From Euzebyaceae bacterium (GTDB lineage Bacteria; Actinomycetota; Nitriliruptoria; Euzebyales; Egibacteraceae), in the NCBI GenBank assembly GCA_013698135.1, contig JACCVM010000158.1, positions 1 to 7,516 on the forward strand: a DNA stretch of 7,516 nt, in the 5' to 3' direction. The position numbers and the translations under genes were made by a program. Below are positions 1 to 5,821 of the stretch, piece after piece. Under the pieces are notes generated by a model. That model did not search any database and was not told the DNA's origin. It saw only the letters and a list, made by a program, of their open reading frames with translations. How positions within the stretch are numbered: the first letter of the stretch is position 1; each line of letters opens with the position of its first letter.

Positions 1-343
1 TGCCGGTGCCTGGGTTGCCGGTGAAGCTCATGTGCAGGGTCGGCGGTTCGGAGTCCAGGCCGATCTTGCGCCGCATGCGGTCGACCAGCAGCAGGGCGGC
101 GACCTCTCGGACGCGCCGCTTGACCTCATGGAGGGCGACCAGCTCGTGATCCAGGCGGTCCAGGACCTCGCGGATGTTGCTGTCCCTGACGGTGCCCGCC
201 ACGTCCACCAGCAGGTCGTCGGGCAGGTCGGCGAGCGGGTCGTCCACGCCGGCGAAGGACTCGTCGACCAGCCCTCGACCGAAGCGGTCCTCGACGGGCT
301 CGTCAAGGCCGGGCCCCAGCGATGGCCGCACCCCGTCAGTCAC
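1..343 (-). CDS. cbbX: CbbX, red-type RuBisCO activase (AAA+ ATPase), N-terminal part only
   Basis: CbbX is a hexameric AAA+ ATPase that remodels red-type RuBisCO by pulling on the C-terminal tail of the large subunit, releasing inhibitory sugar phosphates. Only the first 114 residues are here; the gene runs off the window at position 1. Residues 56-80 (NIREVLDRLDHELVALHEVK...) and 81-104 (VAALLLVDRMRRKIGLDSEP then PTLH) match the conserved CbbX N-terminal helical region, and residues 105-114 (MSFTGNPGTG) begin the Walker A motif, cut just before its Lys-Thr. The chosen start is the GTG at 343-341, which overlaps the cbbS stop as GTGA and suggests translational coupling; an AGGGG sits 11 nt upstream. 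This start gives about 50 acidic, low-similarity residues before the conserved part. In-frame GTGs at 331, 247, 208 and 202 would be shorter alternatives but have no better ribosome site. Identity is firm from motif and neighbours; the start is less certain. Confidence 0.93.
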   Translation of the reverse strand, partial: MTDGVRPSLGPGLDEPVEDRFGRGLVDESFAGVDDPLADLPDDLLVDVAGTVRDSNIREVLDRLDHELVALHEVKRRVREVAALLLVDRMRRKIGLDSEPPTLHMSFTGNPGTG

Positions 344-780
344 GGTACCGACGGCCCCTGGCCGTTGTAGCGCGACCCGTGGGGGGCGTCGGCGGCGTAG
401 GAGTGCAGGGTGTAGCGGATGACCCGGTCGTGGGTCTCCTGCCGGTCCAGCCGGAAGCCCGGCTCGTGTGCCGGGCGGTTGACGATGAACTGCAGCGCTG
501 TGGTCTGGCGCCCGCGGCTGGCGTCGTACAGCGTCAACCGGATGTAGTGGTTGGGGTACGCCTCGCGGCAGCGGTTCACCTCACCGACCACCGCGGCGGC
601 GTCCTGCAGGTCGAACATCGGCAGGCCCCACATCTCCCAGTAAACGTTGCGGGGGTGGGGGTCGTCGGCAAACTCCACCTGCGGCGCCCAGCCGCGGTCG
701 ATGCCGTACTGGGCCTGCGCGGTGATCTGGGTGTCAGTGAGATCGTCGAGGTACGAGAAGGTGCCCTGGGTGATGCGCAT
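340..780 (-). CDS. cbbS: RuBisCO small subunit, red type (form IC/IE-like)
   Basis: Small subunit of ribulose-1,5-bisphosphate carboxylase/oxygenase, 146 residues; eight copies cap the L8 core of the L8S8 enzyme in the cytoplasm. The N-terminus MRITQGTFSYLDDLTDTQI is the characteristic opening of red-type (form IC/ID) small subunits. Residues 42-56 (HPRNVYWEMWGLPMF) and 76-85 (PNHYIRLTLY) carry the core fold. Residues about 108-137 (GFRLDRQE... RYTLHSYAADAPHGSRY) form the C-terminal extension that in red-type enzymes makes a beta-hairpin lining the central solvent channel; green-type subunits lack it. A further nine or so residues follow the usual RY end. The ATG at 780 is 9 nt from a strong AGGAGG, 18 nt after the cbbL stop. 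The stop overlaps the proposed cbbX start. Because red-type subunits use the extension for assembly, no dedicated small-subunit chaperone need be nearby. Confidence 0.97.
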   Translation of the reverse strand: MRITQGTFSYLDDLTDTQITAQAQYGIDRGWAPQVEFADDPHPRNVYWEMWGLPMFDLQDAAAVVGEVNRCREAYPNHYIRLTLYDASRGRQTTALQFIVNRPAHEPGFRLDRQETHDRVIRYTLHSYAADAPHGSRYNGQGPSVP

Positions 781-789
781 GGCGTGTCG

Positions 790-795
790 CCTCCT
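790..795 (-). promoter_or_regulatory. Shine-Dalgarno sequence of cbbS
   Basis: On the minus strand this reads AGGAGG, a full match to the anti-Shine-Dalgarno core, 9 nt before the cbbS ATG. It fixes the cbbS start and lies in the 18-nt gap between cbbL and cbbS. Such a strong site fits the need to make small and large subunits in equal amounts. Confidence 0.9.
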
Positions 796-798
796 GCC

Positions 799-2262
799 TC
801 AGCCGACCCGCGTGGGGGTAGCCACAACGTCCGGTGTGTCGGTGGACTGGTACTCGAAGGTGATGTCGCCCCAGGTGTCGAGCGCCGCCTGCAGCGGGAC
901 GCACTTTTGCGCCGCCTTCTTAAGGATCGCGGGACCCTCCTTGACGTAGTCCCGCCCTTCGTTGCGAGCCTGGATGATGGTTTCCAGGGCGACGCGGTTT
1001 GCGGTCGCGCCGGCAGCGATCCCCATGGGGTGTCCGATCGTGCCACCACCGAACTGCAGGATGCAGTCGTCGCCGAGGTAGTCGAGCAGTTGGTGCATCT
1101 GGCCGGCGTGGATCCCGCCGGACGCCACCGGGAAGAGGCCCGGCATCCAGGCCCAATCCTGGTCGAAGTAGAAGCCCAGCGCTGGGTCGGTGGCGTTGAC
1201 GTTGTCCCGGCACGCTGAGTAGTAGCCCTTGACCATGCCCGGGTCGCCCTCCAGCTTGCCGACGACCGTGCCGGCGTGGATGTGGTCGACCCCCATCAGC
1301 CGCGCCCACTTGGCGATGACGCGGAAGTTGACGCCGTGGTTCTTCTGCCGTGTGTAGGTCGAGTGGCCTGCGCGATGCAGGTGCAGGATCACGCCGTTGC
1401 CTCGCGCCCACCTGGCCATCGACTGCATCGCGGTGTAGCCGATGGTGAGGTCGATCATGATGATGATGCTGCCGAGCTCCTTGGCAAACTCGGCGCGCTC
1501 GTACATCTCCTCCATCGTGCCGGCGGTCACGTTGAGGTAGTGACCTTTGATCTCGCCGGTCTCCGCCATCGCGCGGTTGACCCCCTCCATGCAGTGCAGG
1601 TAGCGGTCGCGCCAGCGCATGAACTGCTGTGAGTTGGTGTTCTCATCGTCCTTGGTGAAGTCCAGCCCGCCGCGCAGCGCCTCGTAGACCACGCGGCCGT
1701 AGTTGCGCGCCGACAGCCCGAGCTTCGGTTTGACGGTCGCTCCCAGCAGCGGCCGGCCGTACTTGTTGAGGTACTCCCGCTCCATCACGATGCCGTGCGC
1801 CGGGCCCTGGAAGGTCTTGACGTACGCCGGCGGGATGCGCATGTCCTCAAGCCGCAGCGCCTGCAACGCCTTGAAGCCGAAGACGTTGCCGATGATCGAC
1901 GAGGACAGGTTCGCGATCGAGCCTTCCTCGAACAGTTCGAGGTCGTACGCGATGTAGCCGATGTACTGCGGGGGGTCGCTGCCTGGCACCGGCTCGACGC
2001 GGTAGCTCTTGGCCTGATAGGTGGGATAGTCAGTCAGTCGGTCGGTCCACACGACCGTCCACGTTCCCGAGGACGACTCGCCGGCTACCGCGGCGCAGGC
2101 CTCCTCCGCCGCGACGCCCGGCTGGGGCGTGACCCGAAACGCGGCCAGGATATCGGTGTCCTTGGGCTGGTAGTCGGCGTCGTAGAAGCCCATCTCGGCG
2201 TACGGGATGACTCCCGAGGACAGGCGGGCCTTCTGCCGGTCGGATCCCTGCGGAGCTGCCAT
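799..2262 (-). CDS. cbbL: RuBisCO large subunit, red-type form I (IC/IE-like)
   Basis: Catalytic large subunit of RuBisCO, 487 residues, which adds CO2 (or O2) to ribulose-1,5-bisphosphate in the Calvin cycle. All key residues are visible (spinach numbers in brackets): E62 (E60) before TWTVVWTD, N126 (N123) in GNVFGF, K178 (K175) in TVKPK, the carbamylated lysine K204 (K201) with D206 and E207 in FTKDDENTN, H296 and R297 (H294, R295) in HLHRAGH, H329 (H327), loop-6 K336 (K334) in GTVVGKLEGDP, S381 (S379) in SGGIH, and the phosphate-binding QFGGGTIGHP at 403-411. This excludes a RuBisCO-like protein of form IV. RAGHSTYTRQKNHGVNFRVI and the C-terminal tail are of red type. The start at ATG 2262 has AGGAG 8 nt upstream; the reading frame is open further upstream but that extension overlaps gap and is not protein-like. 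Partners are cbbS and cbbX just downstream. Whether it is form IC or the actinobacterial form IE needs a tree. Confidence 0.97.
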   Translation of the reverse strand: MAAPQGSDRQKARLSSGVIPYAEMGFYDADYQPKDTDILAAFRVTPQPGVAAEEACAAVAGESSSGTWTVVWTDRLTDYPTYQAKSYRVEPVPGSDPPQYIGYIAYDLELFEEGSIANLSSSIIGNVFGFKALQALRLEDMRIPPAYVKTFQGPAHGIVMEREYLNKYGRPLLGATVKPKLGLSARNYGRVVYEALRGGLDFTKDDENTNSQQFMRWRDRYLHCMEGVNRAMAETGEIKGHYLNVTAGTMEEMYERAEFAKELGSIIIMIDLTIGYTAMQSMARWARGNGVILHLHRAGHSTYTRQKNHGVNFRVIAKWARLMGVDHIHAGTVVGKLEGDPGMVKGYYSACRDNVNATDPALGFYFDQDWAWMPGLFPVASGGIHAGQMHQLLDYLGDDCILQFGGGTIGHPMGIAAGATANRVALETIIQARNEGRDYVKEGPAILKKAAQKCVPLQAALDTWGDITFEYQSTDTPDVVATPTRVG

Positions 2263-2270
2263 CGGCTGTT

Positions 2271-2275
2271 CTCCT
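2271..2275 (-). promoter_or_regulatory. Shine-Dalgarno sequence of cbbL
   Basis: The minus strand reads AGGAG, 8 nt before the ATG at 2262. It decides the cbbL start over longer in-frame possibilities that would run back into gap. The whole gap-cbbL spacer (2263-2330, 68 nt) shows no terminator-like hairpin, so read-through from gap is likely. Confidence 0.88.
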
Positions 2276-2330
2276 GTATGTCGTGCAGTGGTGGGGCAGG
2301 TCCGACGATGCCCGAAGACAGCCGCAACGT

Positions 2331-3422
2331 CTATGCCAAGACTGCCGCAGACCGTGAACCAGTTGCTTGATCGGCGTCGGCGGCGGCGGCGGCGGCCGGC
2401 TTCGCTGGTCGCCTGCCGGCGACGATGCTGACGAGATCGACGACCCGCGCGGCGTAACCCGCCTCGTTGTCGTACCAGCCGAGTACCTTGAACTGGTGCT
2501 GCGGCGCGCCCCGCGTCGAGGCGAGGTCGACGGTGCACGAGTGGTGATCGCCGACGTAGTCGGCGCTGACCAGCGGCTCGTCACTGGCCGCCAGCACCCC
2601 GTGCCAGTGAGCGTCGGCGGCTGCGGAGACGAAAGCGTCGTTGATGTCCTCGACGGTGGTGGGTCGGTCGAGGACAACCGACAGGTCGGTCAGCGACACG
2701 TCGGGAACGGGGACCCGCACGGCGATGCCAACCAGCCGGCCGGCGAGCTCGGGCAGCACCGCGTCGATCGCCTTGGCCGCACCGGTCCGGGTCGGGGTCA
2801 TGTTCAGGCTGGCCGCCCGCCCCCGCCGCGGATCCTCGTGGATGGTGTCGTGGATCTCCTGGTCGCGGGTGAATGCGTGGATCGTGGTCACCATCCCACC
2901 GACGACGCCGAAACGCTCGTGCAGCACCTTGACCATGGGCGCCAGGCAGTTCGTCGTGCACGACGCCGCCGAGACGATGTGCATGGCCTCAACGTCGTAG
3001 CGGTCGTCGTTGACGCCAACCACGACCGTGAGGTCAGCATCCCGGGCGGGGGCGGTCACCAGCACCTTGTGGGCCCCGGCCTTGAGGTGGTCGGCGCACG
3101 CATCGCGCTGCGTGAACGTCCCGGTGGCCTCGACCACCACATCGATGCCCAGCGCATGCCAGGGGCAAAGCAGCGGTTCGGGTTGGCGCAGCACGCGGAT
3201 GGGATGGCCGTCGACGACGAGGTGGTGCTCGTCGTGCGCGACATCCCCGGGGTAGCGGCCGTAGATGGAGTCGTACTTGAACAGCTGGGCAACCGTTGAC
3301 GGCGAGCCGCGTGTGTTGTTGACGGCGACGACCTCAACGTCGGCGCGGTCGGCCATCTGCCGCACCACCTGCCGGCCGATGCGACCGAAGCCGTTGATCG
3401 CCACGCGCAGCGGGGCCTCCAT
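2331..3422 (-). CDS. gap: Glyceraldehyde-3-phosphate dehydrogenase, probably NADPH-using, Calvin-cycle isoform
   Basis: GAPDH, 363 residues, interconverts 1,3-bisphosphoglycerate and glyceraldehyde-3-phosphate. The Rossmann motif INGFGRIGR is at 9-17, the catalytic cysteine is C155 in SAASCTTNCLAP, the catalytic histidine is H182 in TTIHAFT, and TRTGAAKA (211-218) and RVPVPDVSLTDL (236-247) are phosphate-site and core motifs. Classical NAD-specific enzymes have Asp32-Leu33 and Pro188; here the matching residues appear to be N36, T37 and I194, which suggests use of NADPH (inference). The usual NEWGY near the C-terminus reads NEAGY (319-323). About 27 extra residues follow the normal end (337-363), Ala-rich and without cysteine, partly encoded by a GGC repeat. 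ATG 3422 is chosen because it gives the family N-terminus; GGAGGG lies 14 nt upstream, rather far. GTG at 3437 is in frame but touches that site. It lies 111 nt after comEC and 68 nt before cbbL, so it probably heads the cbb operon and serves the reductive step of carbon fixation. Confidence 0.95.
   Translation of the reverse strand: MEAPLRVAINGFGRIGRQVVRQMADRADVEVVAVNNTRGSPSTVAQLFKYDSIYGRYPGDVAHDEHHLVVDGHPIRVLRQPEPLLCPWHALGIDVVVEATGTFTQRDACADHLKAGAHKVLVTAPARDADLTVVVGVNDDRYDVEAMHIVSAASCTTNCLAPMVKVLHERFGVVGGMVTTIHAFTRDQEIHDTIHEDPRRGRAASLNMTPTRTGAAKAIDAVLPELAGRLVGIAVRVPVPDVSLTDLSVVLDRPTTVEDINDAFVSAAADAHWHGVLAASDEPLVSADYVGDHHSCTVDLASTRGAPQHQFKVLGWYDNEAGYAARVVDLVSIVAGRRPAKPAAAAAADADQATGSRSAAVLA
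2379..2396 (-). repeat. GCC/GGC trinucleotide repeat (six units) inside gap
   Basis: Six perfect tandem GGC units (GCC on the coding strand) encode Ala343-Ala348 in the C-terminal extension of the GAPDH. The run sits outside the catalytic fold, so length changes by slippage should be tolerated. It may simply be a low-complexity tail in a G+C-rich genome. Confidence 0.85.
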
Positions 3423-3436
3423 GCCGCAACGATGCA

Positions 3437-3442
3437 CCCTCC
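3437..3442 (-). promoter_or_regulatory. Candidate Shine-Dalgarno sequence of gap
   Basis: The minus strand reads GGAGGG. It is 14 nt from the ATG at 3422, longer than usual, and its last base is the first base of an in-frame GTG at 3437. The sequence is a good match but the spacing leaves the exact gap start somewhat open. Confidence 0.5.
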
Positions 3443-3477
3443 GCCGCGGGAGCGCTTCACCCCTGCGGGGGACCCGC

Positions 3478-3499
3478 CGCGTGGACCCGCGTTCACGCG
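3478..3499. promoter_or_regulatory. Dyad CGCGTG-N10-CACGCG upstream of gap, possible operator
   Basis: A perfect 6-bp inverted repeat with a 10-nt spacer lies 56-77 nt upstream of the gap ATG, in the only sizeable gap before the cbb genes (3423-3533). It overlaps an 8-bp direct repeat GGACCCGC at 3470-3477 and 3483-3490 (13-nt period). The size and position would suit a dimeric regulator such as a LysR-type CbbR, but the spacing is not the classic T-N11-A, and no regulator gene is in the window. I cannot see a convincing -35/-10 pair. In such G+C-rich DNA, chance is a real alternative. Confidence 0.3.
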
Positions 3500-3533
3500 C
3501 CATGCCGCCCTCGCCGGTGCGGTCGCCGCGCCC

Positions 3534-5768
3534 TCAGCCTCCGAGGGGATCGGGCGCCACCTCGATGGTGACGGTGCCGTCCAGATCAGTGCGGTGCAGC
3601 CGCAGGCCCCGCAGGGCGGCCACGGTCTCGGGCGTCGGGTGGCCGTAGTCGTTGTCGGCGCCGACCGAGATCACCGCGTCGCGGGCACCCACGGCGTCCA
3701 GGAAGCCCTCGACGTTGGTGGCGCCCCCGTGGTGGGGCACCTTGAGGACGTCAGCCGCCAGCAGGTCGGGTCGCGCCAACAGCCGCTGTTGCGCGGCGGC
3801 CTCGGCGTCGCCGGTCAGCAGCAGCGCGGCGCCGTCCGACACCACCCGCAGCACCAGGGAGTTGTCGTTGGCCTCGGCGCCAAGTGACCCGTCCGCTGGC
3901 GGGCTGAGCACCTGCACCTCGGCCGCACCCAGCCGGAAGGTCTGGCCAGCGGCCACCTGCACGATCGGCACCCGGCTCCCCCGCGCGGCCGCGAGCGTGG
4001 CCGTCGCCGAGGCGTCGGCGTCCGGCAGTGGCGGCCCAGGACCGACGACCAGCGCGCCGACCGCCAGGCCGGCCACAACCTCAGGCAAACCACCCGTGTG
4101 ATCGGCATGGGGATGGGACACGGCGACCACGTCCAGGGCGCGCACCCCGCGGCCGCGCAGCAGCCGCAGCGCCGCGTCGGGGTCGGGACCGCCGTCGACC
4201 AGCATCCGCGCTGGTTCCGCGTCGACGGCGGGCACCTCGACGAGCACGGCGTCACCCTGGCCGACGTCAAGAGCGGTCAGCGTCAGAGCGGTGACCGCGG
4301 CGGGCGGGCGCAGGGTCGGCCAAGCCACGGCAACCACGGCGACGAAGACGCACAGGCCGGCCAGCCGCGGGCGACGACGAAGGATCACGGTGGCACAGCC
4401 GGCGAGTACCACCGGGCTCAGCAGCTGGGCGACGGTGAGCTGCGGACCGTCGGCGAAGCGTTGACCGGCCCACAACACGACAGACAGGGCCGGCCACGCC
4501 AGCACGGCCAACGCCGCTCCGGCACCCTCCCACAGCTGGGCCGTCAAGGCCGCCACCACGCCGATCGCCGAGGCAACGGCCGCCGCCGGGACCGCGATCA
4601 GGTTCGCCGGCAACGACGCCAGCGGTACGGCACCCTCGACGCCGAGCAGCACCGGGGCCACCCCCACCTGAGCGCCGGCGCTGGCGCCGAGCAGCAAGGC
4701 CAGCGGACGTGGCCCTGGTACGCGGCGCGCCAGCTCCGGTCCCAGTACCAGCACGCCGGTGGTGGCAAGCACGGACAGCGCGAACCCGAGCTGGCCGGCC
4801 AGCAGCGGATCGACCAGCAACAAGAGCAGGGCGGCGACAGCCAGGGTGTGGCGGGCGTCGTGGCCTCGCCCGGTCGCCTGCGACAGCAGGACGACAGCCG
4901 CCATGACGCCGGCCCGCAGGACCGACGGCTCCCAGCGGACGAGCACCGTGAACCACAGCAGCGCGGCCACGGCGCAGCGGCGACGGCCGCGTGCGCCGAT
5001 CCCGCACAGCGCCGCCACCCCGATCACGCCCGCCAGCACCAGCGCCACGTTGGACCCGGAGACGGCGACCAGGTGCGACAGTCCGGCGGCGGTCAGCGTC
5101 TCCTCGGCCGGCGTCGACAGGCCGCGGGTATCACCGGTCACCAGGCCCGATAGCAGGGCGGCATGGTCGGGCGGGAGCCAGCGTCCCGCGGCCCCGCGGA
5201 CACGGGCACGGACGTTGGTCGACGACCGCAGCAACCACCCGGCCTCGGCGACAACACAGGGAGCTGCGATCTGATCGACGGCGGTCCCGGCGTGCAGACG
5301 GCGCAGGTAGCCATCGAACCCGTCCCGCTCAAGCGGCCGCGCCGTGGCGTCCAGCTCGACAGCTTCACCCAGCCGCGGCGTCGACTCGAGGTCGCCGGCG
5401 CGCAGCAGCGCGCGTTCCCGTGTGCGCCGACCGTCGATGGTGTCCACACGGATCAGTGACCAGGCACCCGCCAGGCTGGCGCGCGGCTCGGTCACCACCA
5501 CCGCCTCCAGCCGCGCGCTGCCGCCCGTGCGCGCCAGCTGCGCCAGCTCGCCGGCGTCCACCACCGCCGCGCGGCCGCCGACCGAACCGGAGCCCAACAC
5601 GGCCAGTCCTGTAAGCGCCAGCGCGGTCCGCAGACCGGCGGGCCAGGGTCTGGCGGCGGCACCACAACCCAGCAGCGCCGTCCCGAGCACGGCCAGCCAC
5701 CACGGCCCCGGCCACAGGCAACCGAGCCACAACGCGGCCACGGCAGCCCACGCCGCGGCGACGCTCAC
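3534..5768 (-). CDS. comEC: ComEC/Rec2 family DNA-uptake channel protein
   Basis: ComEC is the inner-membrane protein that carries single-stranded DNA into the cytoplasm in natural transformation. The 744-residue product has the full family layout. N-terminal hydrophobic segments lie at about 4-35 and 45-62. A soluble domain spans about 70-180, with the family-typical DGFDGYLRR at 149-157. The competence membrane domain, about 200-485, carries HLVAVSGSNVALVLAG (232-247) and many hydrophobic helices. A C-terminal metallo-beta-lactamase-like domain spans about 494-738. That domain keeps DVGQGDA (501-507), the metal motif SHPHADHTGG (551-560, HxHxDH), NDNS (634-637), LTGD (651-654), VPHHGG (677-682) and DYGHPTP (707-713), so the nuclease-like site looks intact. 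The start is set at GTG 5768, 40 nt after comEA, since upstream in-frame sequence is only the shadow of comEA; no strong ribosome site is visible there, so the start is tentative. It is probably cotranscribed with comEA. In many actinobacteria holA follows comEC, but here gap does. Confidence 0.95.
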   Translation of the reverse strand: MSVAAAWAAVAALWLGCLWPGPWWLAVLGTALLGCGAAARPWPAGLRTALALTGLAVLGSGSVGGRAAVVDAGELAQLARTGGSARLEAVVVTEPRASLAGAWSLIRVDTIDGRRTRERALLRAGDLESTPRLGEAVELDATARPLERDGFDGYLRRLHAGTAVDQIAAPCVVAEAGWLLRSSTNVRARVRGAAGRWLPPDHAALLSGLVTGDTRGLSTPAEETLTAAGLSHLVAVSGSNVALVLAGVIGVAALCGIGARGRRRCAVAALLWFTVLVRWEPSVLRAGVMAAVVLLSQATGRGHDARHTLAVAALLLLLVDPLLAGQLGFALSVLATTGVLVLGPELARRVPGPRPLALLLGASAGAQVGVAPVLLGVEGAVPLASLPANLIAVPAAAVASAIGVVAALTAQLWEGAGAALAVLAWPALSVVLWAGQRFADGPQLTVAQLLSPVVLAGCATVILRRRPRLAGLCVFVAVVAVAWPTLRPPAAVTALTLTALDVGQGDAVLVEVPAVDAEPARMLVDGGPDPDAALRLLRGRGVRALDVVAVSHPHADHTGGLPEVVAGLAVGALVVGPGPPLPDADASATATLAAARGSRVPIVQVAAGQTFRLGAAEVQVLSPPADGSLGAEANDNSLVLRVVSDGAALLLTGDAEAAAQQRLLARPDLLAADVLKVPHHGGATNVEGFLDAVGARDAVISVGADNDYGHPTPETVAALRGLRLHRTDLDGTVTIEVAPDPLGG

Positions 5769-5806
5769 GGTGTGACCGGACCGGCCAGCGCCGCGGCCAC
5801 GGTCAC

Positions 5807-5821
5807 GGTCACGGCGTGACC
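5807..5821. repeat. 15-bp palindrome GGTCACG-G-CGTGACC over the comEA stop codon
   Basis: Two perfect 7-bp arms around one central base span the comEA TGA (5811-5809). The left arm is also part of a tandem GGTCAC repeat (5801-5812), and a related GTGACC stands at 5772-5777, which could pair with either copy to form a stem across the comEA-comEC spacer. A role as operator, translational-coupling structure or chance symmetry cannot be decided from sequence. Confidence 0.5.

Noticed and set aside
322..1218. A 298-codon open frame on the plus strand opposite cbbS and cbbL
   Set aside because: It lies antisense to strongly conserved RuBisCO genes, its translation is Val/Arg/Gly-rich with no motif, and long antisense frames are expected in very G+C-rich coding DNA.
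799..2262. Possibility that the large subunit is a form IV RuBisCO-like protein or a form II/III enzyme
   Set aside because: All catalytic residues are present and a genuine red-type small-subunit gene and cbbX follow, so it is form I.
2367..2400. GGC repeat considered as a CRISPR-like or mobile-element feature
   Set aside because: It is a simple in-frame trinucleotide run encoding alanines; there are no spacers, terminal repeats or transposase.
2263..2538. N-terminal extension of cbbL by 92 codons in the same open frame
   Set aside because: The extra part overlaps gap, is Arg-rich and non-conserved, and the ATG at 2262 has an ideal ribosome site and gives the family length.
4098..5153. A 351-codon open frame on the plus strand opposite comEC
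   Set aside because: The translation is a Gln/Arg/Gly/His-rich low-complexity stream, typical of a shadow of a G+C-rich gene; comEC on the other strand has all family motifs.
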